A stretch of 64,000 bases of DNA from Leifsonia sp. SCN 70-46 (GCA_001725325.1 MEFY01000002.1:747559-811558); one strand, 5' to 3'; positions 17,536-26,670 are shown, counted from the first letter of the stretch. Numbers and translations are program-made. The notes: generated from the letters alone by a model not told the origin.

Positions 17536-17541
17536 TATACT
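17536..17541 (+). promoter_or_regulatory. purA -10 box
   Basis: TATACT, 38 bases before the purA ATG, with a GAAGGG ribosome site at 17565-17570. No convincing -35 is visible; its place overlaps the TetR palindrome. Unlike its neighbours, purA would have a leader of about 30 bases. Confidence 0.5.
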
Positions 17542-17578
17542 TAATTGCAAGACCCCACCACTTCGAAGGGATCCCACC

Positions 17579-18865
17579 ATGCCCGCAATCGTGATCGTCG
17601 GCGCCCAGTGGGGCGATGAGGGCAAGGGCAAGGCCACCGATCTCCTGGCCGATCGCATCGACTACGTCGTCAAGTTCAACGGCGGCAACAACGCCGGCCA
17701 CACCGTCGTCGTGGGCGACCAGAAGTACGCCCTCCACCTGCTGCCCTCGGGCATCCTCACGCCGGGCGTCATCCCCGTCATCGGCAACGGCGTCGTCGTC
17801 GACATCGAGGTGCTGTTCGACGAGCTCACCGCGCTCTCCAGCCGCGGCGTGGATGTCTCCCGCCTGCTCGTGAGCGCCAACGCGCACGTGATCACGCAGT
17901 ACCACCGCACGCTCGACAAGGTCACGGAGCGCTTCCTCGGCAAGCGCCAGATCGGCACGACCGGCCGCGGCATCGGGCCCGCCTACGCGGACAAGATCAA
18001 CCGCGTCGGCATCCGCATCCAGGACCTCTTCGACGAGAACATCCTGCGCCAGAAGGTGGAGGGTGCCCTGCACCAGAAGAACCACCTGCTCGTGAAGATC
18101 TACAACCGCCGCGCGATCGCCGTCGACGAGGTCGTGGAGGACCTGCTGGGCTACGCCGAGCGGCTGCGTCCCATGGTCGCCGACACCGCGCTCATCCTCA
18201 ACGACGCGCTCGACGCCGGCAAGACCGTCGTGTTCGAGGGCGGGCAGGCGACGATGCTCGACGTCGACCACGGCACCTACCCGTTCGTCACGTCGTCGAA
18301 CGCGACGGCCGGCGGGGCCGCGACGGGCTCGGGTGTGGGCCCCAACAAGCTCGACCGCATCATCGGCATCGTCAAGGCGTACACGACGCGCGTGGGCGCG
18401 GGTCCGTTCCCCACCGAGCTCGAGGACGAGTCGGGCGAGTGGCTGCGCGCGCGCGGCTTCGAGTTCGGCACGACGACAGGGCGCCCGCGCCGCACGGGCT
18501 GGTACGACGCCCCCATCGCGCGCTACGCGTCGCGCATCAACGGCATCACCGACTTCGTCATGACCAAGCTCGACGTGCTCACGGGCCTCGAGACGATCCC
18601 CGTGTGTGTCGCGTACGACGTCGACGGCGTGCGCGTCGACGAGGTGCCCGTCTCCCAGTCGGACTTCCACCACGCCGTGCCGATCTACGAGGAGTTCCCC
18701 GGCTGGTCGGAGGACATCACGGGCGCGCGCACGTTCGACGACCTTCCGAAGAACGCCCAGGACTACGTGCTCGCGATCGAGGCCATGAGCGGCTCGCGCA
18801 TCTCCGCGATCGGGGTCGGCCCCGACCGCGAGGCGATCATCGTGCGCCACGACCTCGTGAACTAG
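17579..18865 (+). CDS. purA: Adenylosuccinate synthase
   Basis: 428 residues, the normal length. PurA makes adenylosuccinate from IMP, aspartate and GTP, the first committed step to AMP. It shows the GTP-binding WGDEGKGK near 12-19, [10 protein letters not shown] with the catalytic His, [33 protein letters not shown], and the C-terminal [12 protein letters not shown]. The ATG follows GAAGGG at a good distance. It is monocistronic, followed by a cluster of hairpins. The divergent tetR operator lies within its promoter region. Confidence 0.97.
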   Translation: MPAIVIVGAQWGDEGKGKATDLLADRIDYVVKFNGGNNAGHTVVVGDQKYALHLLPSGILTPGVIPVIGNGVVVDIEVLFDELTALSSRGVDVSRLLVSANAHVITQYHRTLDKVTERFLGKRQIGTTGRGIGPAYADKINRVGIRIQDLFDENILRQKVEGALHQKNHLLVKIYNRRAIAVDEVVEDLLGYAERLRPMVADTALILNDALDAGKTVVFEGGQATMLDVDHGTYPFVTSSNATAGGAATGSGVGPNKLDRIIGIVKAYTTRVGAGPFPTELEDESGEWLRARGFEFGTTTGRPRRTGWYDAPIARYASRINGITDFVMTKLDVLTGLETIPVCVAYDVDGVRVDEVPVSQSDFHHAVPIYEEFPGWSEDITGARTFDDLPKNAQDYVLAIEAMSGSRISAIGVGPDREAIIVRHDLVN

Positions 18866-18886
18866 CGCCCCCCACATCCCTATCTG

Positions 18887-18937
18887 CCCGCAGGTGTGCG
18901 AGCTGCGGGGAACGTTCCGCGCACCTCGGCACGGTGC
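18887..18937 (+). terminator. Cluster of hairpins after purA
   Basis: Three stems follow each other: CCCGCAG/CTGCGGG (18887-18909), the 10-bp palindrome GGAACGTTCC (18909-18918) and GCACC/GGTGC (18921-18937). They begin 22 bases after the purA stop and lack a T-run. They probably end the purA transcript and insulate it from the polysaccharide promoter. Confidence 0.45.
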
Positions 18938-18952
18938 GGGGATGAAGCGGTG

Positions 18953-18972
18953 TTAACCCGCGGCTTAACCCG
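18953..18972 (+). promoter_or_regulatory. Tandem TTAACCCG element, copy 1
   Basis: TTAACCCG at 18953-18960 and again at 18965-18972, 12 bp start to start. The second box begins 76 bp before the TAACGT box. The same arrangement occurs at 26694, 32625 and 38479. It is probably the binding site of a shared regulator; the MalT-like protein at 35848-38379 is the best candidate. Confidence 0.7.
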
Positions 18973-19016
18973 CTCGCGACGGCTCGGATTACCCCGCACT
19001 CGCGTCCCCCCGAGCG

Positions 19017-19046
19017 GGGGTCCCCCCTTTCGGGGACCCCTAACGT
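19017..19046 (+). promoter_or_regulatory. Hairpin and -10 box of the first polysaccharide promoter
   Basis: GGGGTCCCC (19017-19025), loop CCTTTC, GGGGACCCC (19032-19040), then TAACGT (19041-19046). The 15-mer ACCCCTAACGTGATC (19036-19050) is repeated exactly at 26764-26778 in the promoter of the carrier-protein operon. I infer TAACGT to be the -10 box. Confidence 0.5.
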
Positions 19047-19118
19047 GATCACTGCCGATACCCGCCGGCAGCGCTTACCCCCCTGAGCTGTCGGACGGCA
19101 TACCCGAAAACCCGACGA

Positions 19119-19151
19119 CCCGACCGGCAGTCTTCCCGAGTGCCGGTCGGG
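19119..19151 (+). promoter_or_regulatory. 11-bp leader hairpin before the glycan operon
   Basis: CCCGACCGGCA (19119-19129) and TGCCGGTCGGG (19141-19151) pair perfectly around an 11-base loop. GAGGA, the ribosome site, follows within a few bases. The stem could act on transcript stability or translation initiation of the first gene. Confidence 0.5.
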
Positions 19152-19170
19152 ACGAGGAATGTGACCCGAC

Positions 19171-20667
19171 ATGACTCACACGGTCGACCGCGGATACCCG
19201 TGGCAGATCGCAGGCTCCCCCGGCCTGCAGCTCCAGCGCGTGCGCTCGCGCCCCACCGAATGGGCGACGGCGTTCCTGCGCCTCGTGACGGTCTCCGACA
19301 TCGTCGTGATCGTCGTCGCGACGGCGAGCACCCACCTCCTGTGGTTCGGCTTCGGGCACGTCAACGTCGCGGCGCCCGTCGACCTCGGCATCGACTACCT
19401 GTTCTTCTCGGGCTTCCTCGTGATCGCGTGGATGATCGCCCTGAGCGCCTCGGGATCGCGCGACACGCGCATCCTCGGCACCGACACGACCGAGTACCGC
19501 CGCGTGGTCAACTCGACCGCGCTGCTGTTCGGCGGCATCGGAGTGGTCGCCGCCATGACCCAGACCGACATCGCGCGCGGCTACCTCATCACGGCCTTCC
19601 CGCTCGGCATCGGCCTGCTGCTGCTGTCGCGCTGGACGCTGCGCCGCTGGCTGCACGTGCGCCGCCGCCGCGGGGAGTTCTCGTTCCGCGTCGCGATCCT
19701 CGGCAACACCGAGAGCGTGCGCGAGCTCGCGGCGTCGCTCGCCGTGCGCCCGGACGCGGGCTACCGAGTGGTGGGCGGGTTCGTCACCGACGGCACCTCG
19801 GGCATGATCGACGGCGTCCCGATCACGCGCGTCACGCGCGAGACGCTCTACGCGCGCCTCGCCGAGTCCGACCAGGACACGGTCATCGTCGTGGGCTCCG
19901 AGGAGCTCGACGGCACCGCGATCAACGAGCTCAGCTGGCGCCTCGACGCGGGCCACCAGCTCGTCGTCGCACCGCAGCTCGTGGGGGTCGCGGGCTCGCG
20001 CATCCACACGCGCCCCGTCGCGGGCCTGCCGCTCATCCACGTCGAGACCCCCTCGTACGACGGCCCCAAGCGGTTCGCGAAGCGCGCGTTCGACATCGCC
20101 GGCTCGGCGGCCCTCCTGGTCGTGCTCGCGCCGCTCTTCATCCTGACGGCCGTGCTCATCAAGCTCGCCTCGCCCGGACCGGTGTTCTACCGCCAGGAGC
20201 GCATCGGGCTGAGCGGCGAGCCGTTCCACATCCTCAAGTTCCGCAGCATGGTCATGGACGCCGACGCGCGCCTCGCCGAGCTGCTCGCGGCACAGGGCAC
20301 CTCCGACACCCCGCTCTTCAAGGTCGACAACGACCCGCGCATCACGCCCATCGGCAGGTTCATCCGCCGCTACTCGATCGACGAGCTGCCGCAGCTGCTC
20401 AACGTGCTCCGCGGCGACATGAGCCTCGTCGGACCGCGCCCGCAGGTCGACGGCGAGGTGCGGCTGTACGACTCGAAGGCGAGCCGGCGCCTCGCGGTCA
20501 AGCCCGGCATGAGCGGCCTGTGGCAGGTGAGCGGCCGGTCGAACCTCTCGTGGGAGGACAGCATCCGCCTCGACCTGTACTACGTCGAGAACTGGTCGGT
20601 GACGAGCGACCTCATCATCCTCATGCGCACGGCGCGGGCCGTGCTCGCGCACGACGGGGCGCGATGA
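19171..20667 (+). CDS. Polyprenyl-phosphate hexose-1-phosphate transferase (WcaJ/WbaP type)
   Basis: 498 residues. Four or five N-terminal membrane helices (about 25-150) and a soluble CoA-binding-like middle domain precede the C-terminal bacterial sugar transferase domain (about 300-498). That domain has KRAFDIAGSAALLVVLAPLFI, the FRSM segment and the conserved RRYSIDELPQLLNVLRGDMSLVGPRP, ending with the GLWQVSGRS signature. It starts glycan assembly by placing a sugar-1-phosphate (glucose or galactose in known cases) on undecaprenyl phosphate at the inner membrane face. It is the first gene of the exopolysaccharide operon, with a GAGGA ribosome site. Four overlapping genes follow. Confidence 0.9.
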   Translation: MTHTVDRGYPWQIAGSPGLQLQRVRSRPTEWATAFLRLVTVSDIVVIVVATASTHLLWFGFGHVNVAAPVDLGIDYLFFSGFLVIAWMIALSASGSRDTRILGTDTTEYRRVVNSTALLFGGIGVVAAMTQTDIARGYLITAFPLGIGLLLLSRWTLRRWLHVRRRRGEFSFRVAILGNTESVRELAASLAVRPDAGYRVVGGFVTDGTSGMIDGVPITRVTRETLYARLAESDQDTVIVVGSEELDGTAINELSWRLDAGHQLVVAPQLVGVAGSRIHTRPVAGLPLIHVETPSYDGPKRFAKRAFDIAGSAALLVVLAPLFILTAVLIKLASPGPVFYRQERIGLSGEPFHILKFRSMVMDADARLAELLAAQGTSDTPLFKVDNDPRITPIGRFIRRYSIDELPQLLNVLRGDMSLVGPRPQVDGEVRLYDSKASRRLAVKPGMSGLWQVSGRSNLSWEDSIRLDLYYVENWSVTSDLIILMRTARAVLAHDGAR

Positions 20668-22763
20668 CCGTACTCGGCGCCCGCACCGACCGACCCGACC
20701 CGCGCACCGCGGGGCGGGTCGTCGTGCTGCACGTGGTCGAGAGCTGGGGGGCCGGAGTGCGCGCGGCGGTCATCCGCTTCGCGACGGCGACGCCCGAGCA
20801 CGAGCACCACGTGCTGCGCGGCACGGGCCGCAGCGAGTTCGCCTCCGACGGCGAGCACGTGTTCGCGAGCGTGCGCGACCTGCCCGCCGGGGCCCTCGCG
20901 GCCCGCCGCGCCATCCTCGCCGCCGACCGCGACCTGCGCCCCGCGGTCGTGCACGCCCACTCGTCGTACGCCGGAGCCTTCGTGCGCACCGCGCTGCGCA
21001 CGAGGGCCGACCGGCGCCTCGTCTACAGCCCGCACTGCTTCGCCTTCGAGCGCCGCGACCTGTCGCCGCTCGTGCGCGGGGGAGTGCGCGTCGTCGAGAG
21101 ACTGCTCGCCGGCAACACGGACACGATCGCGGCCTGCTCCCGCGCCGAGCTCGCGACGGCGTCGCGCCTCGGTGCGCGCGCCGTCTACGTGCCCAACGTG
21201 CCGGGCACAGGGAGTCCGGCGGCGGCGATCCCGACCGAGGGGATCGTCGCCGTCGGACGCATCGGGGCCCAGAAGGGTCCCGGCTTCTACTCCGCCGTCG
21301 TCGACCTGCTGAGGAGGCGTCGACCCGGACTCGACGCGCAGTGGGTCGGCGGCGGCGCTGAGCAGGATGCCCGCCCCCTCGAGCTCGCGGGCATCCGCGT
21401 CACGGGCTGGCTGGGCTCCGCCGCCGCCCAGGAGGCGGTCGCGGGCGCGGCGGCCTACGTGCACACGGCGGAATGGGAGGGCTTCCCGATCGCCATCCTC
21501 GAGGCCGTCGAGCTGGGGGTGCCCGTCGTGGCACGCGAGGTGCCGACGCTGCGGGGCGCCATCGCGACTCCCGGCCTGACCACCCCGTCGCAGGTCGCCG
21601 CGGCGGTGGACGAGCTGCTCGCGGGCGGACCCGTGGCCCGCGAGCGCAACCTGGCCGCGTGGCGGGCGGTGCTCGCGGAGAACACGGCGGAGCAGCAGTC
21701 CGCCGCGCTGCGCGGCCTGTACTCCGGCCGCGCCACGCTCGCCCTCAACGGCAAGTGGCTCGGCTCGCGGCAGAGCGGCATGCAGCGCTACGCGGGAGAG
21801 GTGGCCAGGCGCATCCTCGCCCTCGAGCCGTCGGCGCGCGTCATCGCGCCCGCGAACGCCGTGCTGCCCGAGTGGCTGCCCGAGTCGCGCGTCGAGCGCG
21901 GGCGGCTGAGCGGCGTGCCGTTCGAGCAGCTCGAGCTGCCGTGGCGCGCCCGCCGCGCGACCCTTCTCAACCTCGCCGGCGCCGCGCCCCTCGCGAAGCG
22001 CGACCAGCTCGTCGTCATGCACGATGCCACGCCCGCGCGCTTCCCGCAGACCTTCTCCCGCCGGTTCGTCGCGTGGTACTCCGTGATGAACCGCGTGCTG
22101 TCACGCCGTGCCCGCCACCTCGCGACCGTGTCGGAGTTCAGCCGCCGCGAGCTCGCCGACGTGCTCGGCGTCGACAGGTTCGTCGTCGCGGGGAACGGGC
22201 ACGAGCACCTGGTGCCGTCGTCCCGACCCCGCCCGGCCGCCGGTTCGGACTACGTGCTGTGCGTCGGCAACCTCACGCCCAACAAGAACCTCGTGCCCGT
22301 CGTGACGGCGCTCGCCGCCGCGGGCATCCGTGTCGTCGTCGTGGGCGCGGGCGGCGCCTCCAACGTCTACGCGCAGCAGGCGGGCCTCGACATCGAGGGC
22401 GTCGAGCTCGCGGGCCGCGTCGACGACGACGAGCTCGCGGCCCTGCTGCAGGGCGCCCGGGCTCTCGTCTTCCCCTCGCTGTACGAGGGATTCGGCCTCC
22501 CCGTCGTCGAGGCGCAGGCGCTCGGCTGCCCCGTGATCGCGTCGACGAGCGCGTCGATCCCCGAGGTGGCGGGAGACGGCGCCCTCTACTTCGACGCGAC
22601 GCGGCCCGAGGATGCCGTCGCGCTCGTGCGCTCCCTCGACGACGACACGCGCCGCGATCTCGCCGCGCGCGGGCGCGCCAATGTGGCACGGTTCACGTGG
22701 GACTCCACGGCCGCGACCCTACTGGCGCTCGTCGTGCGCGAGCCCGTGAGGAGCCCGCGATGA
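20664..22763 (+). CDS. Two GT4 glycosyltransferases fused in one protein
   Basis: 699 residues made of two complete GT-B units. The first (about 15-345) has [10 protein letters not shown], a [12 protein letters not shown] donor loop and [14 protein letters not shown], the EX7E nucleotide-sugar motif. The second (about 350-695) starts [22 protein letters not shown], then NLTPNKN and [16 protein letters not shown], again EX7E. Each would add one sugar to the lipid-linked intermediate in the cytoplasm. The ATG overlaps the previous stop by four bases. The junction has no frameshift, stop or internal ribosome site, so it appears to be a true fusion. The second unit resembles mannosyl- or rhamnosyl-transferases; the sugars cannot be fixed. 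Confidence 0.88.
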   Translation: MTVLGARTDRPDPRTAGRVVVLHVVESWGAGVRAAVIRFATATPEHEHHVLRGTGRSEFASDGEHVFASVRDLPAGALAARRAILAADRDLRPAVVHAHSSYAGAFVRTALRTRADRRLVYSPHCFAFERRDLSPLVRGGVRVVERLLAGNTDTIAACSRAELATASRLGARAVYVPNVPGTGSPAAAIPTEGIVAVGRIGAQKGPGFYSAVVDLLRRRRPGLDAQWVGGGAEQDARPLELAGIRVTGWLGSAAAQEAVAGAAAYVHTAEWEGFPIAILEAVELGVPVVAREVPTLRGAIATPGLTTPSQVAAAVDELLAGGPVARERNLAAWRAVLAENTAEQQSAALRGLYSGRATLALNGKWLGSRQSGMQRYAGEVARRILALEPSARVIAPANAVLPEWLPESRVERGRLSGVPFEQLELPWRARRATLLNLAGAAPLAKRDQLVVMHDATPARFPQTFSRRFVAWYSVMNRVLSRRARHLATVSEFSRRELADVLGVDRFVVAGNGHEHLVPSSRPRPAAGSDYVLCVGNLTPNKNLVPVVTALAAAGIRVVVVGAGGASNVYAQQAGLDIEGVELAGRVDDDELAALLQGARALVFPSLYEGFGLPVVEAQALGCPVIASTSASIPEVAGDGALYFDATRPEDAVALVRSLDDDTRRDLAARGRANVARFTWDSTAATLLALVVREPVRSPR

Positions 22764-23908
22764 GGATCGCCCAGCTGACGGGCTCCCTGCTCGAGCCGCT
22801 CGGCGGCGCCGAGCAGTACTGCCTCGAGCTCGCGCGCTGGCAGCGCGACCAGGGGCATGACGTCACGCTCGTCACGGGCTGGGTCTCCCCGGCCCTCGAA
22901 GCCTCCCTTGCGGCCGAGGGCCTCCCCGTGCGCACCGTGCGCTCGTGGCGGCCGTACCCGCCCGACCGCAAGGGATCCCGCCCAGCCGCCGTGCTGTTCC
23001 ACGCGCTCGACCTGCTCGGCAGCGTGCGCGTCTCCACACCGGTGCGGCGCATCCTCGCCGAACCGTGGGACGTCGTGCACGTCCACCGGTTCGCGGGCCT
23101 CGGTGCCGCCGTGCTGCGCTCCGGCCGACCCACGGTCATGACCGTGCACGACTACGGGCTCGTCGATACGACGACCACCCTGCTGCGCCACGGCCGCGAG
23201 CTCGAGCGCGCGCCCCTCGTGCAGCGGCTGCGCACGGCGTTCACGAACCGCGCCGTGCGCGGTGCGCGCCTCGTCTTCCCGACCGAGCGGCTGCGGCAGA
23301 AGCACGTGCAGTGGGGCCTCGACCTGCCCTCCGAGACCGTCGTGATCCCGCACGGCTGGCGCGTCACGGGGTCCGCCACGGCGGCGACCTCGGGCGGTCC
23401 CGTCATCTTCCTGTTCCTCGGCAAACTCATCGAGGCCAAGGGCGTGCGCCTGCTGCTGCAGGCCTGGGGCGACGGGATGCCCGGAGCCGAGCTCTGGGTC
23501 GCCGGCGCCGGGGAGCTCGAGACCGAGGTGCGGGCCGCGCGCTCCGTGCGCGCGCTCGGCTGGCTCGACGGCACGGGACGCCGCGCGGCCCTCGCCGCGG
23601 CCTCCACCCTCGTGCTGCCCTCGACCTGGCCGGAGAACTTCCCGCTCTCGGCGGCGGAGGGCGTGATCGCCGGCCTGCCGGTGGTCTCCACGACCGTCGC
23701 CGCGCCGCCCGTGCTGCACGAGGGGCTGAACGGCGTGCTCGCGGAGCCCGACGCCGCATCCCTGCGCGCAGCGCTCGAGCAGCTGCTCGACCCCGCGGTG
23801 CGGGAGCGGCTCGCCGCCGGCTCGCGCGAGGTCGCGGCATCCCTCGACTTCGACGCGCACGGGCGGCGCATCGAGGAGCTGTACGGCGCGGCGGTGGTCG
23901 CGGCATGA
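22760..23908 (+). CDS. GT4 family glycosyltransferase
   Basis: 382 residues with the GT-B fold. The N-terminus GGAEQYCLELARWQRDQGHDVTLVT is the acceptor domain start, the middle has VVHVHRFAGLG, and the donor domain holds LFLGKLIEAKG and WPENFPLSAAEGVIAGLPVV, where the EX7E motif is changed to a single Glu after NFPLS. It probably adds a sugar to the growing repeat unit. The ATG overlaps the preceding stop by four bases, with GAGGAG about nine bases upstream. It is followed by the acyltransferase with the same type of overlap. Confidence 0.88.
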   Translation: MRIAQLTGSLLEPLGGAEQYCLELARWQRDQGHDVTLVTGWVSPALEASLAAEGLPVRTVRSWRPYPPDRKGSRPAAVLFHALDLLGSVRVSTPVRRILAEPWDVVHVHRFAGLGAAVLRSGRPTVMTVHDYGLVDTTTTLLRHGRELERAPLVQRLRTAFTNRAVRGARLVFPTERLRQKHVQWGLDLPSETVVIPHGWRVTGSATAATSGGPVIFLFLGKLIEAKGVRLLLQAWGDGMPGAELWVAGAGELETEVRAARSVRALGWLDGTGRRAALAAASTLVLPSTWPENFPLSAAEGVIAGLPVVSTTVAAPPVLHEGLNGVLAEPDAASLRAALEQLLDPAVRERLAAGSREVAASLDFDAHGRRIEELYGAAVVAA

Positions 23909-24345
23909 GCCTGCAGGACCGCCTCGTGCGGGCATCCCGCAACCGCCTCGTCGGCCGGGCCGCGTACCTGTGGCTCAAGGCGCTCGGTGTCGAGTTCCCG
24001 CGCTCGGTCGTGTTCGGCCCGCAGCTCGAGCTCGCGCACGGCGCCGTGGGGCTCGTCGTGCACCGCCGCACGCGCATCGGCAGCGGTGTAACCCTCATGC
24101 CCGGTGTCGTGATCGGGAGATCGGACTCCTACATCGCCGAGACCGCGGAGTCGACGGGCGGCGTGACGATCGGCGACCGCGTGACCGTGGGCGCGGGCGC
24201 GAAGGTACTGTTCCGCTCCGGGCAGCAGCTCGTGATCGCCGACGGGACCATCGTGGGCGCCAACGCCGTGCTGCTCGAGTCCACCGGCACCGACGAGATC
24301 TGGGCGGGGAACCCCGCCCGGCGCGTCGGCACGAGGACGGCGTGA
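23905..24345 (+). CDS. Left-handed beta-helix (hexapeptide) acyltransferase
   Basis: 146 residues. Hexapeptide repeats run from about 45 to 135: VVHRRTRIGSGVTLMPGVVIGR, VTIGDRVTVGAGAKVL and IVGANAVLL, ending in the usual WAGNPARRVG cap. It resembles serine O-acetyltransferase and sugar O-acetyltransferases such as NodL or WbbJ. In this locus it most likely acetylates a sugar of the repeat unit. Among the family's catalytic features, HG in LELAHGAVGLVVH near 47-58 is visible. It is coupled by four-base overlaps to genes on both sides. Confidence 0.82.
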   Translation: MSLQDRLVRASRNRLVGRAAYLWLKALGVEFPRSVVFGPQLELAHGAVGLVVHRRTRIGSGVTLMPGVVIGRSDSYIAETAESTGGVTIGDRVTVGAGAKVLFRSGQQLVIADGTIVGANAVLLESTGTDEIWAGNPARRVGTRTA

Positions 24346-25712
24346 GCGTCACCATCCTCGGCATCGTGACGCTCGTCGCGGTCGTCGGGGTGTGGATAGC
24401 GCGCCGCGAGTGGACCCAGTTCGTCGTGGGCGCGACTGTCGCGTTCCCGCAGACGGCGGGCGTCATCGTCGCGGGCAACGGCTTCCCGCTCTTCTACCTC
24501 GCCATGGTCGTGCTCGTCGTGCTGTCGTTCCCACGCGCGCTGTACGAGCTGTCGCGCCTGGGCCGCGTGCGGCGGGGCCGGCAGGAGCGGCTCGTCGCCG
24601 ACGTCGTGGGCGTCGCCCTCGTGGCCTGGGCCGCGGTCATCTCGATAGCCGGTCCGCGCATCTTCGAGGGCATGCGCGTCTTCGCCCCCGAGCTCGGGGT
24701 CGACGCGCAGGTCGTGAACATGGCGACACTGCATCCCTCGGTCGGCAACTACGCGCAGGTGGGCTATCTCGCCATGGGCGTGCTGTTCCTGCTGCTCGCG
24801 GGCCGTCTGTTCCCCGTGGATGCCCGGCTCATCGGCTCCGCGCTGTGGGTCGCGATCGTGCTCGCGGCCGTGCGGATCGTGGCCGAGCCGTACTGGCCGC
24901 ACGCGCTCCTGCAGAACATGCCCGGATTCAACTACGCGACCCCCGAGCGGCTCTCCGGCACCTTCTACGAGCCCTCGGTGCTCGGCCTCTACCTCACGGC
25001 CGCCGCGGGCTACTTCGGCGCGCGCCTGCTGTGGTCGGGTGCCGCGGGCCGCGTCGCCGCGGTCGTCGCGCTCGGCCTCGTCGCCGTGGACTTCGTGCGC
25101 AACGGCTCGGGCACGGCGCTGCTGGGCCTCGCCATCCAGCTCGCGCTCGCGGGCGTCGTGGCGCTCGTGCGGCAGCTGCGGTCCGGGCGGTTCGGCGTGC
25201 GGCCCGCGGCCATCATCGCGGCGGTCGTGGTCGTCGGGGCGGGGCTGTCGCAGATCCCGGTCATCCTGCAGTTCACCGTGGGGTCCGCGGCGTCGAAGGC
25301 CGACTCCGACAGCTTCGTCGCGCGCACGGCGTCGAACGTGCGGTCGTGGAACATCTTCCTCGAGAGCGTCGGCCTCGGCATCGGGCTGGGCGGCAACCGG
25401 CCCTCGAGCCTCGCGCTGCTCGTGCTGAGCTGCCTCGGTGTCATCGGTGCCGCGCTGTTCGGAGCGCTCGTCCTGATCGCGCTGCGGCGGGCGGTGCGCC
25501 ACCGTGTCATCGAGCCCGGCGGATGGGCGCTCGCGGGCGTGCTCATCGCGGCGGTCGTGGCCGTGCCCGACCTCTCGACGCCCGCCATCTGGATCGGTCT
25601 CGCTGCGTGCCTGTACGGGCTCGTCCCGGTTGCGCGTGAAGAACTCAGGCAGACCGTCGTGGACGGACCGGGTGAAGCGCTCAACCCGTCGCTCCCGGCT
25701 CGATCAGCCTGA
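24342..25712 (+). CDS. Polysaccharide polymerase, Wzy-like membrane protein
   Basis: 456 residues with about eleven hydrophobic segments. The large periplasmic-side loop in the second half (about 195-240, YWPHALLQNMPGFNYATPERLSGTFYEPSVLGLY in order) carries the FxEPS motif seen in O-antigen polymerase/ligase proteins. It would join lipid-linked repeat units outside the membrane. Sequence identity among Wzy proteins is low, so the call rests on topology, the GTFYEPSVLGL signature and context. The GTG start overlaps the acyltransferase stop. It is the last gene of the first glycan operon. The 3' end forms one arm of a 16-bp inverted repeat. Confidence 0.78.
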   Translation: MSVTILGIVTLVAVVGVWIARREWTQFVVGATVAFPQTAGVIVAGNGFPLFYLAMVVLVVLSFPRALYELSRLGRVRRGRQERLVADVVGVALVAWAAVISIAGPRIFEGMRVFAPELGVDAQVVNMATLHPSVGNYAQVGYLAMGVLFLLLAGRLFPVDARLIGSALWVAIVLAAVRIVAEPYWPHALLQNMPGFNYATPERLSGTFYEPSVLGLYLTAAAGYFGARLLWSGAAGRVAAVVALGLVAVDFVRNGSGTALLGLAIQLALAGVVALVRQLRSGRFGVRPAAIIAAVVVVGAGLSQIPVILQFTVGSAASKADSDSFVARTASNVRSWNIFLESVGLGIGLGGNRPSSLALLVLSCLGVIGAALFGALVLIALRRAVRHRVIEPGGWALAGVLIAAVVAVPDLSTPAIWIGLAACLYGLVPVAREELRQTVVDGPGEALNPSLPARSA

Positions 25713-25722
25713 GTTCTTCACG
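25635..25722. repeat. 16-bp perfect inverted repeat across the wzy 3' end
   Basis: CGTGAAGAACTCAGGC at 25635-25650 and its exact complement GCCTGAGTTCTTCACG at 25707-25722, 56 bases apart. The left arm is coding; the right arm includes the stop codon. It may serve as an RNA fold at the end of the operon, or be the trace of a local duplication. Confidence 0.6.
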
Positions 25723-25767
25723 TCGCCGCGCAGCTCTCCCGCCGCGGAGCGGGGCGGCACGGCCGGG

Positions 25768-26658
25768 CTAGGAGTCGGCGCGCCAGCCGAGCTCCTGCGT
25801 CGCCCGGCGGCGCAGGTACGCCCGCTCCACGAGGCCCAGCCCCGACAGCCCGTCGAGGAACCGCCGGACGAACGGCTCGAGCAGAGCGCGGCCCTCGGCC
25901 GTGAGCGGCCCGTCGCGCGTGAACGCGAGCTCCCGGAACCACGGTGTCTCGCGCGTGCCCCACACGGCCCGGGTGAGCTCCTGGTACGAGGCCTCGAGCA
26001 CGGGGTCGTAGGCGAGGCTCTCGCGCCACCCCTCCGCCGCGGTCACCTGCGTCGCGCTCTTGCGGATGAGCACGGTCGGCCGGCCCAGGCGCACCATGGA
26101 TGCGCCGTTCGCGGCCGCGCGCAGCCACAGGTCGAAGTCCTCCGCGATCGCGCCCGCACGGTATCCGCCGGCGGCCCGGAGCACGTCCGCGCGCCCGAGC
26201 GACGTGGAGTGCGGGTACGGGCAGTCGATGAGCAGGGCCAGGCGCGCGGCCTCGGGTCCGAAGCGGATCGGCGGCACGGGGCGGCGGATCGTGCCGCGGC
26301 CGATGCGCTGGTACATCGAGAAGACGATGTCGGTGCCGCGGTCGACCTGCGCGATCTCGGCGCGGAAGCGCCCGGGCAGGCATACGTCGTCGGAGTCCAT
26401 GCGGGCGATGAGCTCTCCGCGCGCGGAGGCGAGCAGGCGCTCGGCCGCGAGGGCCACGCCGAGGTTCTGGGCGACGGAGTCGACGACCACGCGGCTGTCG
26501 CCCGTGGACGAGGCGATCTCGAGGGTGCGGTCGGAGCTCGCGTCGTCGAGCACGATGAGCTCGGCATCCCTCGGCATCGCCCGCAGCGTGCTCGTGAGGG
26601 CCTCACCGATCGTGCGCTCGGCGTTGCGGGCGGGCATGAGGACGCTCAGGCGGGGCAC
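25768..26658 (-). CDS. GT2 family glycosyltransferase (GT-A fold)
   Basis: 296 residues. The start region VPRLSVLMPARNAERTIGEAL and the LIVLDDASSDRTLEI motif bind UDP-type donors, and LIARMDSDDVCLPGRF holds the DxD metal motif (about 86-90). It is the only glycosyltransferase of the locus on the minus strand, between the first glycan operon and the carrier-protein operon. The GTG start was chosen because CAGAGT lies six bases upstream; longer frames upstream run into the shared control region. It may decorate the repeat unit. The acceptor is unknown. Confidence 0.86.
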   Translation of the reverse strand: MPRLSVLMPARNAERTIGEALTSTLRAMPRDAELIVLDDASSDRTLEIASSTGDSRVVVDSVAQNLGVALAAERLLASARGELIARMDSDDVCLPGRFRAEIAQVDRGTDIVFSMYQRIGRGTIRRPVPPIRFGPEAARLALLIDCPYPHSTSLGRADVLRAAGGYRAGAIAEDFDLWLRAAANGASMVRLGRPTVLIRKSATQVTAAEGWRESLAYDPVLEASYQELTRAVWGTRETPWFRELAFTRDGPLTAEGRALLEPFVRRFLDGLSGLGLVERAYLRRRATQELGWRADS

Positions 26659-26664
26659 GCCCCC

Positions 26665-26670
26665 ACTCTG
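26665..26670 (-). promoter_or_regulatory. -10 box for leaderless GT2 gene
   Basis: CAGAGT on the minus strand, spacer GGGGGC, then the GTG at 26658. It is 24 bp from the divergent tandem TTAACCCG element. Confidence 0.5.

Larger units (their letters stand above)
18866..19170. other. 305-bp intergenic control region of the polysaccharide locus
   Basis: No gene is seen here. From left to right it holds the purA hairpin cluster, a tandem TTAACCCG element (18953-18972), a GC hairpin (19017-19040) whose right arm touches a TAACGT box (19041-19046), a GGACGGCATACCCGAA stretch (19093-19108) that recurs at 26859-26874 with one change, and an 11-bp stem (19119-19151) just before the ribosome site of the first glycan gene. 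Confidence 0.6.

Noticed and set aside
19000-19040. G-quadruplex in the runs of G before the first glycan promoter
   Set aside because: The runs of G alternate with equally long runs of C and form a simple hairpin more readily; a quadruplex cannot be supported.
20664-22763. Possibility that the two glycosyltransferase halves are separate genes joined by a sequencing error
   Set aside because: Both halves are in one frame without stop, and no ribosome site or leaderless box precedes the second half.
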